Assembly: GCF_004138105.1 (NCBI RefSeq)
Contig: NZ_RXHQ01000008.1
Coordinates: 1-64,000, forward strand
Direction of reading: 5' to 3'
Source of the DNA: Xylanivirga thermophila
GTDB taxonomy: Bacteria > Bacillota > Clostridia > Caldicoprobacterales > Xylanivirgaceae
Length of the DNA stretch: 64,000 nt
Shown here: one piece after another, positions 46,491-57,841 of the stretch
Layout: each line of letters begins with the position of its first letter
Position numbering within the stretch: position 1 is the stretch's first letter
Notes under the pieces: generated by a model
The model's input: only the letters and a program-made list of their open reading frames with translations
Told to the model about the DNA's origin: nothing
Databases searched by the model: none
Position numbers and translations under genes: made by a program

Positions 46491-48260
46491 TTGCACAGCT
46501 TCAAAGATTCTACATTTTTTTCATTTATAAAGGAACGTAAATGGCACTACATAATAGGTATACTACTTTTATTTTTAATAAACATACTACAACTTATCGT
46601 CCCCAAGATAACAGGAAAGGCAATAGATGGGCTACAACAAAGGGCTATAACTGAACATCAACTCCTTATTTATGCTGGTCTAACCCTCTTAATAGCCATA
46701 CTAGTCTTTATTTTAAACTATTTAAGTAGAATACAGATAATAGGCTCTGCAAATCTATATGAATTTGCTTTGAGAAATAAAATGTTTCGACATCTCCTTG
46801 ACCTTTCAATGAACTTTTATAATAAAAAGGCGGTTGGAGATATAATTGCCCTGTCCATAAACGATGTGAATGCCATAAGAATGGCCATGGGTCGAGGTAT
46901 AATGATCATATCCGATACGGTATTTATGCTTATAGCCAGCATATATATAATGAGCAAGGGTATAAACCCTAAGCTTACCATTATAGCCTTCATACCTTTG
47001 CCATTTATGGTATATGTTATGCTAAGGTTCGGCAAAATAATAAATATAAGATTTAAAGCAGTGCAGGAATCCTTTGCAGATCTTACCCGAAAGGTACAGG
47101 AAAATGTTTCAGGCATGCGCATAATAAAATCATTTGTACAAGAAGAAAATGAAATAGATAATTTCAATACCATAAACGAAGATAATTATAATAAAAACAT
47201 GGGTCTGGTAAGAATACAAGGACTATTTGGTCCATTAATCTCATTCATTTCTTCAATATCATACATGGTAGTATTGGTATGTGGAGGAAATCTAGTTGTA
47301 GATAATGTAATAACCCTCGGAGATTTTATAGCCTTCAATAGCTATCTTGGAATGATAATACGCCCTATAGGCTTTATAGGTATGATAATTAACTTTATCC
47401 AAAGGGGTGAAGCTTCAGCCAGCAGAATAAATGAATTATTCAGTGAAAAACCTTATATACATGACACGCATTCCATCCCTGCCGGTGCATACCATAATAA
47501 AAGACTTAAGGGTAAAATAGCATTTAGAAATTTAACCTTTAAATATCAAGGTCAAGAAAAATCTGCATTAAAGAATATAAACCTCACCATACAACCAGGG
47601 AAGACTCTGGCTATTGTAGGTAAAGTAGGCAGTGGTAAATCCACACTTATACACCTTATACTGAGACTTTATAATCCTGAAAAGCAAGGCCAACTTTTTA
47701 TAGATGATGTAGATATAATGGATATACCTTTAAAGACGCTTAGGGATAATATAGGCTATGTTCCCCAGGATAACTTTCTCTTTTCTACTACTATAAAAAA
47801 TAATATTGCTTTTTCTCCTAGAAATATAAATTATGAGACAGTAGAAAAAACTGCAAAGATTAGTCAAGTATATGATAACATAATAGAATTTCCAAATGGA
47901 TTTGATACCATGTTGGGAGAGAGGGGAGTAAACCTGTCCGGTGGTCAAAAGCAACGTATATCCATAGCCAGAGCATTGGCAAAAAATCCATCTATAATTA
48001 TATTAGATGACGCCCTATCAGCAGTAGACACAAATACAGAAGAAAGAATATTAGAAGGCCTCAAAACCTTTATGAAAGGCCGTACCGCTATCATAATAGC
48101 ACATAGGATATCTACCATAAAGGATGCCGATGAGATAGTAGTACTGGACGATGGCAGAATAATAGAACAAGGAACCCATGAAGAACTTCTTAAAAAAAGT
48201 GGAGCATATTATGAGATGTATCAAAAGCAGCTCCTCGAAGAAGAGATAACTACTGCATAA
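46491..48260 (+). CDS. Heterodimeric ABC exporter, half with degenerate ATP site
   Basis: This 589-residue protein starts at TTG (AGGAGG eight bases before). It has six transmembrane helices (about 20-300), then an ATPase domain: Walker A GKVGSGKST, signature LSGGQKQR, Walker B IIILDDALSAVD and H-loop IIIAHR. The Walker B ends in Asp instead of the catalytic Glu, as in LmrC/BmrC/TM287-type subunits. With the next gene it forms a multidrug-type exporter. The substrate is unknown. Confidence 0.92.
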   Translation: MHSFKDSTFFSFIKERKWHYIIGILLLFLINILQLIVPKITGKAIDGLQQRAITEHQLLIYAGLTLLIAILVFILNYLSRIQIIGSANLYEFALRNKMFRHLLDLSMNFYNKKAVGDIIALSINDVNAIRMAMGRGIMIISDTVFMLIASIYIMSKGINPKLTIIAFIPLPFMVYVMLRFGKIINIRFKAVQESFADLTRKVQENVSGMRIIKSFVQEENEIDNFNTINEDNYNKNMGLVRIQGLFGPLISFISSISYMVVLVCGGNLVVDNVITLGDFIAFNSYLGMIIRPIGFIGMIINFIQRGEASASRINELFSEKPYIHDTHSIPAGAYHNKRLKGKIAFRNLTFKYQGQEKSALKNINLTIQPGKTLAIVGKVGSGKSTLIHLILRLYNPEKQGQLFIDDVDIMDIPLKTLRDNIGYVPQDNFLFSTTIKNNIAFSPRNINYETVEKTAKISQVYDNIIEFPNGFDTMLGERGVNLSGGQKQRISIARALAKNPSIIILDDALSAVDTNTEERILEGLKTFMKGRTAIIIAHRISTIKDADEIVVLDDGRIIEQGTHEELLKKSGAYYEMYQKQLLEEEITTA

Positions 48261-48303
48261 TAATTGTATAAATTCGTTATATAGATAGAAAGGGATAATA
48301 TAT

Positions 48304-50124
48304 ATGGGTAATCATACAGAAGCAAAGAAAGAGTCTAAAAAAGCAAGAAAAAAAAAGGATAAAAACCTTATAAAGCGATTGATGATATATGCAAAACCTT
48401 ATTGGTATTATTTCTTAATAGCAATTATACTGATACTCGCAATATCAGCCTCTGGACTTGCAAGACCCTATATCATAAAAAAGGCTATCGACGACAACAT
48501 CACAAAGGCATATAATAACACTATCTCTCCCGCCCAGGCCAAGGATGGCATAAAAAATCTAGGTATTTTATTCTTTGTACTCATATCTAGCGAATTTATA
48601 TTTGGCTATATACAAACATACACTCTACAGTCCACCGGCAAGAAGATCATAATGAATCTTCGAAATGATGTCTTTAGCCATCTACAGCATCTGCCCGTAT
48701 CCTACTTTGACAAAAATCCCGTTGGACGTATAGTAACTACTGTAATGAATGACACAGAGGCTTTAAATGAAATGTATACCGAAATATTGGTGGGGTTCTT
48801 CCAAAATATATTTTTGATGATAGGCATAATAATAATCATGTTTAAATTAAACAGCAATATGACCATCTTAAGCCTATCCCTTTTACCCATCATCGCCTTT
48901 GTCACAGTCCTTTTTAGAAAAAAAGCCAGACAGATTTTTACAGATATACGTTCGAAATTGGGCAGATTAAACGCATTTATGTCTGAACATATATCCGGTA
49001 TGAAGATCATACAGACATTTAATATGCAGGATAAAAAATACAAAGAATTTGAAGCTATAAATAAAGAATATTATAATGGCCGATTCAGACAGATAAAATT
49101 ATTTGGTATATTAAGACCACTTATGGACATAGTACGTTCACTGTCACTTGCCATATTAATATGGTACGGTGGGAAAAATATAATTCAAAATAGTCTTGAA
49201 TTCGGTACCTTATATGCGTTTACCAATTATATAAATCTGTTTTTCCATCCCATAATGTACTTTGCGGAAGGATATAATACTATCCAGTCAGCCATAGTAT
49301 CAGGAAATAGAATATTCAATCTGCTAGATGAAGAACCCGAGCCTCAACCAGAAGTGAATGATAAAATATCCGTATCAAAACTAAGGGGAGAAATAGAATT
49401 TAAGAATGTATGGTTTGCCTATGAAGATCAAGAGTGGGTTTTAAAAGATGTATCATTTAAAATAGAACCAGGCGAATCTGTAGCATTTGTAGGTGCCACA
49501 GGCGCCGGAAAAACCAGCATCATAAACCTGATATGCGGTTTTTACGAAAATCAAAGGGGCAATATATTAATCGATGGCGTAAATATTAAAAATATGGATA
49601 AAAAACAGCTTCGTAAAAATATCGGCATAGTCCTGCAGGATGTATTCCTATTCTCAGGAGACATTGAAACTAATATCAGGTTGTTCAACAAGGATATAAC
49701 GACTCAGGAAGTAATAGAGGCTGCAAGATATGCAAATGCAGATCATTTTATAAATACCCTGTCCCAAAAATATAAACACCCTGTCCATGAAAAAGGCTCC
49801 ACCCTATCCATGGGTCAGAGACAATTGCTATCATTTGCCAGGGCATTGGTGATAGATCCCAAGATATTGGTAATGGATGAAGCCACCTCCAATATAGATA
49901 CTGAAACTGAGATACTTATACAACAGGCCTTGGCAAATCTCATGAAAGGCCGAACCACAATAGCAATTGCCCATCGCCTGTCTACCATACAAAATGCTGA
50001 TAAGATAATAGTCATACACAAAGGTAGAATACGGGAGATGGGCAACCATAGTGAACTTCTTAAAATAAGGGGCTTATACTACAATCTATACATGCTACAA
50101 TATAAAGACTACCTGGTTTCATAG
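48304..50124 (+). CDS. Heterodimeric ABC exporter, half with consensus Walker B
   Basis: This 606-residue partner of the preceding gene has a very basic N-terminus and six transmembrane helices. The ATPase domain has Walker A GATGAGKTS, signature LSMGQRQ (non-canonical Met), Walker B ILVMDEATSNID with the catalytic Glu, and H-loop IAIAHR. Together the two subunits give one active and one degenerate ATP site. It ends three bases from the convergent sulfatase stop with no clear terminator. Confidence 0.92.
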   Translation: MGNHTEAKKESKKARKKKDKNLIKRLMIYAKPYWYYFLIAIILILAISASGLARPYIIKKAIDDNITKAYNNTISPAQAKDGIKNLGILFFVLISSEFIFGYIQTYTLQSTGKKIIMNLRNDVFSHLQHLPVSYFDKNPVGRIVTTVMNDTEALNEMYTEILVGFFQNIFLMIGIIIIMFKLNSNMTILSLSLLPIIAFVTVLFRKKARQIFTDIRSKLGRLNAFMSEHISGMKIIQTFNMQDKKYKEFEAINKEYYNGRFRQIKLFGILRPLMDIVRSLSLAILIWYGGKNIIQNSLEFGTLYAFTNYINLFFHPIMYFAEGYNTIQSAIVSGNRIFNLLDEEPEPQPEVNDKISVSKLRGEIEFKNVWFAYEDQEWVLKDVSFKIEPGESVAFVGATGAGKTSIINLICGFYENQRGNILIDGVNIKNMDKKQLRKNIGIVLQDVFLFSGDIETNIRLFNKDITTQEVIEAARYANADHFINTLSQKYKHPVHEKGSTLSMGQRQLLSFARALVIDPKILVMDEATSNIDTETEILIQQALANLMKGRTTIAIAHRLSTIQNADKIIVIHKGRIREMGNHSELLKIRGLYYNLYMLQYKDYLVS

Positions 50125-50127
50125 CCT

Positions 50128-51621
50128 TTATTTCTTCCTTACCGAATTTTCAATCTCCAGCCCTGTACTATAATCTAACTGCCTGGGCTCATATTCATCG
50201 TCGGTCTTCCTTTGTCTTGTCATGCCAGTATAATCCCAAGTAGCAGGCCTCGCATCCTTCCTCCAAGGTCGTCTTTCCCAATAATACCCTCTAAATGGAT
50301 CCCGGGTATCATTCATCCAATCAAGGAGTCTATCATGAAGTCTATCGCGTATCTCATCATATTCCTTAGAATCTATAAGATTCTCCAGCTCCCCTGGATC
50401 CTTCTCCAAATCATATAGCTCATCACTGGTCAAAAGATTTATAACCAGTTTATAACGACCATCGAATACCGCCCTTGCAGGTTGAAAACCTCCAAATCCA
50501 TCATGATCCACTTCATATCGTCCAAACTCCATGAATATGGCATCGTTACACCTCACATCTTTATCCATGAGAGTAGGAAGTATACTCCCGCCTTCAAATG
50601 CCTTGGATTTGGGCAACTTCATAGTTTCCATTATAGTCGGTACCAAATTTATATGGGACACAGGATACTCACATACACAGCCCTCTTCTACCATTCCTCG
50701 CCATTTTACTATAAGAGGAATATTAGTTATCTCGTCATACATAACTGGCCCCTTACCATTTAAAGAATGGGAAAATAGCATATCCCCATGATCTGATGTA
50801 TATATAATCAAAGCATCGGGGGCATATTTCTCTACAGCATCTAAAACCCTGCCTATCTCATAATCTATATATGAATTACACCCTAGATAATAGGCTGGTT
50901 GTATCTTTAGTTTATCCTTGTCTCCATCCAAGCTGCCTCCCGCCCATACCCTCTGATGCTCGGGCTTGTCACGAAGATCATCCCATATATTTTTGTGTTT
51001 GGGATACTCGTAACCCTTGTACATGGATGAGAATGGTGCTGGGCATACAAATGGACCGTGAGGCTCATCATATGATACCACCAAGAAAAAATCCTCTTCA
51101 TTGTATTTTGACATAAAATCTATAGCCCTGTTTGAACATCTATGGCCAAAGGTAAAGTCCTCTTCTACTTCTCTTTTCTCCATTATGGCAGGAGTTCTAG
51201 ACCATTTCCTGTCCTCAGATGAAAGTTCCTCTAGATAACATCGCATATCATACCAGTAATCCTTATCCCATCCATCAGGGCATCTGCCTAGTCCAAAGTA
51301 GTCGCCCCCATCTAAGTGCCACTTGCCTATATATGCAGTATGAATACCATTATCACTTAAACGCTGCCCTATAGTCTTAACGTTTGCCCCCAATGGCATA
51401 CAATTTGACCAGCTGCCATTTGAATGGGGATATGTACCAGTAAATAATGCAGAACGGGCCGGACCACATACTGGCTGCACCGTATAAGCCCTGTTAAACC
51501 GCATCCCCTCATCTGCCAATTTATCAATATTAGGTGTTTTTATATCCCTATTGCCATAGCATCCCACCAAATTAGTGCCTTGTGAATCGGTCATAATAAA
51601 AACCACTTGTCTCTTCCCCAC
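50128..51621 (-). CDS. Type I sulfatase (Cys-type formylglycine)
   Basis: This 497-residue arylsulfatase-like enzyme has the N-terminal metal-binding VVFIMTDSQGTNLVGCYG and the modification motif CGPARSALFTG at Cys52, which must be converted to formylglycine by an anSME-type enzyme not seen here. IGKWHLDGG and YTSDHGDMLFSH complete the site. There is no signal peptide, so it would act in the cytoplasm on imported sulfated sugars. The start is GTG with AGAGGTGG upstream. It is the last gene of the third sugar locus. Confidence 0.9.
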   Translation of the reverse strand: MGKRQVVFIMTDSQGTNLVGCYGNRDIKTPNIDKLADEGMRFNRAYTVQPVCGPARSALFTGTYPHSNGSWSNCMPLGANVKTIGQRLSDNGIHTAYIGKWHLDGGDYFGLGRCPDGWDKDYWYDMRCYLEELSSEDRKWSRTPAIMEKREVEEDFTFGHRCSNRAIDFMSKYNEEDFFLVVSYDEPHGPFVCPAPFSSMYKGYEYPKHKNIWDDLRDKPEHQRVWAGGSLDGDKDKLKIQPAYYLGCNSYIDYEIGRVLDAVEKYAPDALIIYTSDHGDMLFSHSLNGKGPVMYDEITNIPLIVKWRGMVEEGCVCEYPVSHINLVPTIMETMKLPKSKAFEGGSILPTLMDKDVRCNDAIFMEFGRYEVDHDGFGGFQPARAVFDGRYKLVINLLTSDELYDLEKDPGELENLIDSKEYDEIRDRLHDRLLDWMNDTRDPFRGYYWERRPWRKDARPATWDYTGMTRQRKTDDEYEPRQLDYSTGLEIENSVRKK

Positions 51622-51689
51622 AGTGTTCCACCTCTTTTTGATAATAAAAACTTCTATATATATAATATCAAATTGAAAAAACTTACTCT

Positions 51690-51707
51690 AGTGATAATGT
51701 TATCACT
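51690..51707. promoter_or_regulatory. Palindrome before the sulfatase gene
   Basis: AGTGATAATGTTATCACT has 8-base arms around a TG centre. It lies in the 150 bases between GH95 and the sulfatase, so it is either an operator for a sulfatase promoter or a small hairpin after GH95 (six T lie 11 bases beyond it on the minus strand). Confidence 0.45.
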
Positions 51708-51772
51708 CTTTAGCACAATAGTATCAATCTTAGAAGCTAACCATATTGTTTATAAACCCTTATATAATGAAT

Positions 51773-54082
51773 CTAGTTATATGGATATATATCATATACA
51801 CCCTGAGGACAGGTATTAAATTCCACAACGTTTTTTTCTAAAACCTTTATGTCTATATCCTCTCCTCCATATTCCACCCTAATTGGTATAGGTGCATATA
51901 TTACACATCTTTCCCCTTTGATGGAAGTTACACGAGCCTTTTGTAAACTACCGCCGGACCACCTTATATCTACTTCAAATCCACCCCTTGCCCTTAACCC
52001 TTCTATGCTCCCATCTTGCCACTCATTCGGAAGCGCAGGTAAAAAGTTTATAAAGCCCTCATGACTCTGAAGTAGCATTTCTCCGATTGCCGCTGTAGCA
52101 CCAAAGTTACCATCTATCTGAAACGGTGGATGAGTATCAAACAAATTGGGTAGGGTGGATTTTTTAAGAAGCTCAAGAAAATGATCATATGCATTATCCC
52201 CATCCCTTAATCTTGCAAAAAAGTTTATCATCCATGCCCTGCTCCACCCAGTATGACCACCACCATATTTTAGGCGACGTTCTATTACCTCCTTTGCAGC
52301 CCCCATAAGTTCAGGAGTTTCATGCCATGTAATCTGCCTTCCTGGGTATAGAGCAAATAGATGAGACATATGTCTATGACCAGGCTCTGCTTCATCAAAA
52401 TCCTCCAACCACTCTTGTATCTGTCCATGCTTGCCAATCTTTAAAGGCGGTAGCTTTTTTATAGCATCTATCAACCTTTGCCTAAACCCCTCATCTATCC
52501 TAAGTATCTTGGAGGCCTCAATACAGTTTGTAAACAGATCCCATATTATCTCGGTATCCATGGTAGGACCAGCACATACTGAAACTACCTGACCATCCTC
52601 TGTAACAAAAGCATTCTCCGGTGAATTTGATGGTGCCGTCACCAGATATCCGGTCTCAGGATGCTCTATCAAAAAACTTAGATAAAACTCTGCGCTTCCC
52701 TTCATTATTGGATAGGCCCTTTTTAAAAAATCTTCATCTAAATCATATGCATAATGCTCCCAAAGATGCTGGCACAGCCATGCTCCAGCAGCTGAAAAGC
52801 AACCCCAGCTTGGATGCTCACAGGGCGATGTAAAACCCCATATATTTGTAGCGGTATGCACTACCCATCCTTCCGCACCATAGCATATGCTAGCTGTCCG
52901 CTCTCCAGGCTCCACCAAAGATTTTATAAATGGAAATAGGGGTTCATGGCATTCAGATAAATTAGTTAATTCTGCCGGCCAGTAATTCATCTGAAGATTT
53001 ATATTTAAGTGATAATCACAATTCCATGCAGGACTTATCTCTCCGCACCATATACCTTGTAAATTGGCAGGCAAGCCACCTGGGCGGGAGCTAGATATTA
53101 AAAGATACCGGCCATATTGGAAATATAGCCCCACTAGTCCCTTATCCTGACCGCCATTTCTTAACCGTTGCAGCCTAACATCGGTTGGCAGATCTTCTAC
53201 CTGATCCGCACCTAGATTTATTTTAACTCTATCAAACAAACTCCTATAATCTAAAATATGCTCTTTAAGTAGCTCCCCATAGCCTTTTTGTATAGCCCTA
53301 TCTATACGCTCTCTACATACCTTTTCAGGATCTTTATCCAGATAATCAGTAGCAGCAGCTATTATTATGGTTACCTCATCAGCTCCCGCCACCTTTATAG
53401 CATCTTCTATATTAAGCATTGCTCCATTCTTTGCTAGTACCTTCATATGGGTCTCGAATTTTATACCCTTATCACAGGCTAATTGCCCCTTCATTACCAT
53501 ATAATCATTTCCAAGTACATATGCATTAGCCTCCCGCTCCCTGCATATGGAGGCAGTTAGGGATATATTACTTGAAATGCTACAGGTAATATTTAAAACC
53601 ATTACTTGGGCTTTGGCACTACTAAACATCTCTCTATGAAATTTTGTATTTCCCATCTCATAGCCTACTTTGGCTATAGCACTATCTATATCAAGTTCCC
53701 TTATATAATCGTGGGCATCATCCTGTTCATGATCAAAATGGATGTATAAATCCCCTAATGTCTGATAAGATCCATATGGTGCATCGGCAGCATTTCCTAG
53801 ATTGGTTCCACCTCCCTTACACACCATATACTTTTCAGAGAGCAGTTGTGCTTCTTTATACCTTCCTTCAAAAAGTAGGCTACGCACCTCATCCAAATGC
53901 TTCAGCATCTCTGGATTATCGGATTCCTCAGGATAACCTGAAAACATGCTAATTTCATTTAGCTGTATACGTTCTTCCTGTATTCCACCAAATATCATGC
54001 CACCTAACCGCCCATTGCCTACAGGTAAAGCCTCATTCCAATCATTTGCTGGTTTTTGATACCATAACCTTAGATTTTGCAT
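51773..54082 (-). CDS. GH95 family glycosidase, probable alpha-L-fucosidase
   Basis: This 769-residue protein starts [39 protein letters not shown], the GH95 N-terminal signature. The conserved barrel segment [23 protein letters not shown] lies near 350. [21 protein letters not shown] lies near 670. GH95 enzymes cleave alpha-1,2-fucose (some cleave alpha-L-galactose) by inversion. No signal peptide is present. It is 13 bases after the GH110 gene. Confidence 0.92.
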   Translation of the reverse strand: MQNLRLWYQKPANDWNEALPVGNGRLGGMIFGGIQEERIQLNEISMFSGYPEESDNPEMLKHLDEVRSLLFEGRYKEAQLLSEKYMVCKGGGTNLGNAADAPYGSYQTLGDLYIHFDHEQDDAHDYIRELDIDSAIAKVGYEMGNTKFHREMFSSAKAQVMVLNITCSISSNISLTASICREREANAYVLGNDYMVMKGQLACDKGIKFETHMKVLAKNGAMLNIEDAIKVAGADEVTIIIAAATDYLDKDPEKVCRERIDRAIQKGYGELLKEHILDYRSLFDRVKINLGADQVEDLPTDVRLQRLRNGGQDKGLVGLYFQYGRYLLISSSRPGGLPANLQGIWCGEISPAWNCDYHLNINLQMNYWPAELTNLSECHEPLFPFIKSLVEPGERTASICYGAEGWVVHTATNIWGFTSPCEHPSWGCFSAAGAWLCQHLWEHYAYDLDEDFLKRAYPIMKGSAEFYLSFLIEHPETGYLVTAPSNSPENAFVTEDGQVVSVCAGPTMDTEIIWDLFTNCIEASKILRIDEGFRQRLIDAIKKLPPLKIGKHGQIQEWLEDFDEAEPGHRHMSHLFALYPGRQITWHETPELMGAAKEVIERRLKYGGGHTGWSRAWMINFFARLRDGDNAYDHFLELLKKSTLPNLFDTHPPFQIDGNFGATAAIGEMLLQSHEGFINFLPALPNEWQDGSIEGLRARGGFEVDIRWSGGSLQKARVTSIKGERCVIYAPIPIRVEYGGEDIDIKVLEKNVVEFNTCPQGVYDIYPYN

Positions 54083-54095
54083 TTGATCCTCCCCA

Positions 54096-55817
54096 CTAAT
54101 CCATCTTGCTGATTTTATTATTCACCCTTACCTGCTCAGATCTGCTACATATATTTTTATCTATATATACATCCTTGCAATATTTTATATCTAGCGCATA
54201 TTGATTATTTTCATTTTGTGGATAAGTATCAGTAGGCTCTATGGTGTTACCAGTAAACTTAAATCCTTTAACCGAATATCCCCATACAAGTGCAGTACTA
54301 AAAGTACTGAACAAATTATCCTCTATACTTATATTACTATGATAACATCTCCCTTCATCAAACTTTCTAATCTCGGGATCTATATCTATTACAGCCCTCC
54401 CCCAGGGGCCATACACATAGTTACAATCCATAAACTTATTTTTTCTTATGGTAATGTCTCCTACACTGCCTGATTCAAACCAACTGTTGGCATCTCCGGA
54501 GATCTTTATGGCACTGCCTGGTATGCTAAAACTATTATTTTCTATGAGCACCTTTTTAGGTGTGGTTATAAGAAAACCTCGAGCCCTATTGCACCTTGCA
54601 GTACAATTTTTTATTATCAATTCCGGCATCCATGTGATATTCTCTATTACATGATCTTCTTGTATACCATCTGGCAAGTCATCTTCAAAAGTAATAATAA
54701 AATAATCCCTATTTATACGCTTTACATCAGAAACCCTACCATGTCCATAAGTAAGTAGCGTATCATTATTCACAAATGCTATTTGATCACCAACATCGCA
54801 TATATCTACTCCCTTATGTTGATAATGCATAAGTTTAGCTAGTATAGAATTTGAAGATAGTATATCTTCAACCGCAGTATATATGCCATGAACATTTGTG
54901 GCATCATCTGCCTGATTCTCAAATAGGCAATCCGATATATTAATTACACCTTTACAATTTACAAAATGGGTAGCATCAGCAAATGCAGTAAATATCCTGT
55001 CACTTCCAGGTCTTATCCTTACATTTGCCCTATTTAGACTTATATCCTGGCTCTTTTGAGCTATTATCCCCATTCCGTTTACATAATGAATATCAATCTG
55101 CTCTAGTAAAATATCTCTACTATCCTTTATAAATATACCGGCACCATTTCGATTTGCACATCTTATCAAAAGCTTATTGCCAACCTCCGGCAATCTCTTA
55201 AAATTACCCCTTAGCCTTATTCTATTTCCTTCACCCTGCTCAAATTTTATATCACCAACAGATGTACCCAATGGATCATCCCAACTTCCATAGGCCGGTC
55301 CTTTGGTATGGGCATCAAACTCCATAAAACCCCATGGACTATAGCTCCATCCTTCACCAATAAAAAATATTTGACCATCTTGTATCTTATATGAAGATTC
55401 ATTAGACATACCTAGCTCTATACATTCTGAACTTACATCCAATATAGTACCTTGAGAATAAAATGGTTTCTCCCAATCTATACTCATATTTTTGATGATA
55501 ACTTTAGATGAATGCTCTATAACAAAAGGTATCATTATACCATGAAATATAAAATCCGAACCTTGCCCATCAATAGTAATATCATCAAAGTTTATAACAG
55601 GAAATGCTACTCTCTTTAATCCATCATCATCATGGTTGGATATAAAATACGTGCCTTCAAATGCTTTGTCTGGCCAAAAATGATATGTCCCTTTAGGAAA
55701 AATAAGTGTAACATTTTTATACTCCCTGCATTTTTCTATAGCATTAATTACTGCCAGGGTAGCATCAGCTTTAGAACCAACATCTATGTCAAAATCTTTT
55801 ATATCTACATAGTGCAC
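54096..55817 (-). CDS. GH110 family alpha-1,3-galactosidase, parallel beta-helix
   Basis: This 573-residue protein has an N-terminus resembling GH110: [37 protein letters not shown], then [18 protein letters not shown] right-handed beta-helix is rich in repeats such as [19 protein letters not shown]. The region [16 protein letters not shown] carries acidic residues typical of the active site. GH110 removes alpha-1,3-galactose, for example from blood group B. It lacks a signal peptide. The pairing with a fucosidase fits stepwise trimming. Confidence 0.85.
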   Translation of the reverse strand: MHYVDIKDFDIDVGSKADATLAVINAIEKCREYKNVTLIFPKGTYHFWPDKAFEGTYFISNHDDDGLKRVAFPVINFDDITIDGQGSDFIFHGIMIPFVIEHSSKVIIKNMSIDWEKPFYSQGTILDVSSECIELGMSNESSYKIQDGQIFFIGEGWSYSPWGFMEFDAHTKGPAYGSWDDPLGTSVGDIKFEQGEGNRIRLRGNFKRLPEVGNKLLIRCANRNGAGIFIKDSRDILLEQIDIHYVNGMGIIAQKSQDISLNRANVRIRPGSDRIFTAFADATHFVNCKGVINISDCLFENQADDATNVHGIYTAVEDILSSNSILAKLMHYQHKGVDICDVGDQIAFVNNDTLLTYGHGRVSDVKRINRDYFIITFEDDLPDGIQEDHVIENITWMPELIIKNCTARCNRARGFLITTPKKVLIENNSFSIPGSAIKISGDANSWFESGSVGDITIRKNKFMDCNYVYGPWGRAVIDIDPEIRKFDEGRCYHSNISIEDNLFSTFSTALVWGYSVKGFKFTGNTIEPTDTYPQNENNQYALDIKYCKDVYIDKNICSRSEQVRVNNKISKMD

Positions 55818-55915
55818 TATAAAAACACCTCCATAAAAGCAATTAAATACATTCTATATAAATATAGTATATTATAAATCCCCAAAGGCAGCAATGCACT
55901 ACCATCAAAAAAACT

Positions 55916-56800
55916 TTAGCCCTTTATAGCTCCTACCATTACTCCCTTTACAAAATATTTCTGTAAAAATGGATATATACAAAGTATGGGAGCCGTTGCT
56001 ACAATTATAGTACAATACTTCAGCTGCTTTTTGATAAGTTCATCCTCTAAAGGTCTATTTATACTCATGGTATTTTTATCGGCATTTATTATAAGTATCT
56101 CCCTTAAGAATACTTGAAGAGGATATAAGGCCCGATTTCTTAAGAAAATTACCGCATCAAACCAACCATTCCAGTGACCTACACCATAAAACAAAGCCAT
56201 AACTGCCAAAACCGGAAGGGATAGAGGAAGTATTATTTTAAATAATATTACTATGTCATTAGCTCCATCAATTCTGGCCGATTCTTCCAAACTATCAGGT
56301 ATTCCCATAAAGGATGTTCTCATAACTATTAAATTCCATGTACTTATAGCACTAGGGATAACAATTGCCCAACGAGTATTTAGCATGCCTAGATTCTTTA
56401 CCGTTAAAAAGAATGGTATAAGCCCGCCTCCAAAAAACATGGTAAATACCACTAAAAACATTATAGGTTTTCCCCATAATAAATTTTTTCTTGAAAGCCC
56501 ATATGCCCCTAAAGATGTCATAAAAAGATTTATGGTCGTTCCTACTAACACATAAAACAGAGTATTTTTATATCCTATAAAAATATTCGGATTTTGAAAA
56601 ACCATCTTATATGCCTGATTCGAAAAACCCAAAGGTGCCAATAATGCCCCCTGATGCTTTATTAAACGACTTGGATCGCTTATAGATGCAAAAACTACAT
56701 GCAATAATGGATACACTGTAACTATCATTATAATTGTCATTATAATGACGTTGATAACACCAAATACCCTTTCACCTTTGGTCCTCTTTATACTACTCAT
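55916..56800 (-). CDS. ABC transporter permease (LplC/YtcP type)
   Basis: This 294-residue membrane protein has six likely spans, the EAA loop LEESARIDGANDIVILFKIILPLSLP, and the C-terminus LQKYFVKGVMVGAIKG typical of the subgroup. Start 56800 follows AAGGAAGTGATTTTA. It is the third carbohydrate importer of the window, upstream of GH110. Confidence 0.91.
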   Translation of the reverse strand: MSSIKRTKGERVFGVINVIIMTIIMIVTVYPLLHVVFASISDPSRLIKHQGALLAPLGFSNQAYKMVFQNPNIFIGYKNTLFYVLVGTTINLFMTSLGAYGLSRKNLLWGKPIMFLVVFTMFFGGGLIPFFLTVKNLGMLNTRWAIVIPSAISTWNLIVMRTSFMGIPDSLEESARIDGANDIVILFKIILPLSLPVLAVMALFYGVGHWNGWFDAVIFLRNRALYPLQVFLREILIINADKNTMSINRPLEDELIKKQLKYCTIIVATAPILCIYPFLQKYFVKGVMVGAIKG

Positions 56801-56815
56801 TAAAATCACTTCCTT

Positions 56816-57736
56816 TTACCATAGACTCATGTCATTGACTTTTTTACTTATAGTATTTGCCGATATCAAAAGTACAAAATTTACAATAGAATTAAACAAA
56901 CCGACTGCGGCACTATAGCTATAGTCAAAGTTTATCAAACCCCTCCTATAGACAAAAGACGAAATTACATCTGCAGTCTCATAGGTAAGGGGATTATATA
57001 GCAAGATTATCTTTTCCCAACCTACACTCATCATACTGCCTATCTGTAGAATCAATAAAATCATTATGGTAGGAGCTATACCTGGGATGGTAATATGAAT
57101 GGTTTGTTTCCATCTATTTGCTCCATCAATAATAGCTGCTTCATATAATGACGGGTCTATATTTGTAAGGGCTGCCAGATAAATTATGCTTCCCCACCCT
57201 AAATTTGTCCATATCTCACTCGATATATAGATAGTACGAAACAATTCCGGTCTTGTTAATAGATTAGACCTTTCACCTCCTAATGAGACTATTAAATCGT
57301 TTATTATACCATCAGATCCTGTAAAATCTATAATCAATCCACAAATAATAACTGTCGATATAAAATGTGGCAGGTATGTTACAGTCTGCACCGTCTTTTT
57401 AAAGGTACTATTTGCAATCTCGTTTATTAAAAGCGCAAAAATTATAGGCGCCGGAAAACCAAAGATCAAATTATAAAAACTTATTGCAAATGTATTTTTA
57501 ACAAGTCTCCAAAAATAATAACTACCCAAAAATTCTTTAAAATATTTAATGCCCGCCCATGGGCTACCTATTATTCCTAATCCAGGCTTAAAATCTTTAA
57601 ATGCAATGACTGCCCCATACATAGGTATATAATGAAAAATAATATAAAATGCTATTACTGGCAGCAATATTAGATATATATACTTATTCCTTTTAAAATC
57701 CTTGGCTGCTCTCTCTCTAAATGACTCTTTATGCAT
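56816..57736 (-). CDS. ABC transporter permease (LplB type)
   Basis: This 306-residue membrane protein has a basic N-terminus RERAAKDFKRNKYIYLILLPVIAFYIIFHYIPMYG, then the EAA loop LYEAAIIDGANRWKQTIHITIPGIAP near 200. It pairs with the permease 15 bases downstream and the lipoprotein upstream. No ATPase is encoded nearby. Confidence 0.91.
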   Translation of the reverse strand: MHKESFRERAAKDFKRNKYIYLILLPVIAFYIIFHYIPMYGAVIAFKDFKPGLGIIGSPWAGIKYFKEFLGSYYFWRLVKNTFAISFYNLIFGFPAPIIFALLINEIANSTFKKTVQTVTYLPHFISTVIICGLIIDFTGSDGIINDLIVSLGGERSNLLTRPELFRTIYISSEIWTNLGWGSIIYLAALTNIDPSLYEAAIIDGANRWKQTIHITIPGIAPTIMILLILQIGSMMSVGWEKIILLYNPLTYETADVISSFVYRRGLINFDYSYSAAVGLFNSIVNFVLLISANTISKKVNDMSLW

Positions 57737-57779
57737 TACAAAACACCTCTCCCTTCTAAATAGCCTAGAGGCATAATAT

Positions 57780-57834
57780 TATATTGCCGATCCAGACAGG
57801 ATGTATAACCATTCCAACCTAGACCGGCAATATA
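57780..57834. repeat. Inverted repeat after the third binding-protein gene
   Basis: TATATTGCCG (57780-57789) pairs with CGGCAATATA (57825-57834). It starts 7 bases after the binding-protein stop and lies before the permease, a probable RNA stem-loop. Confidence 0.6.
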
Positions 57835-57841
57835 GAAATTG

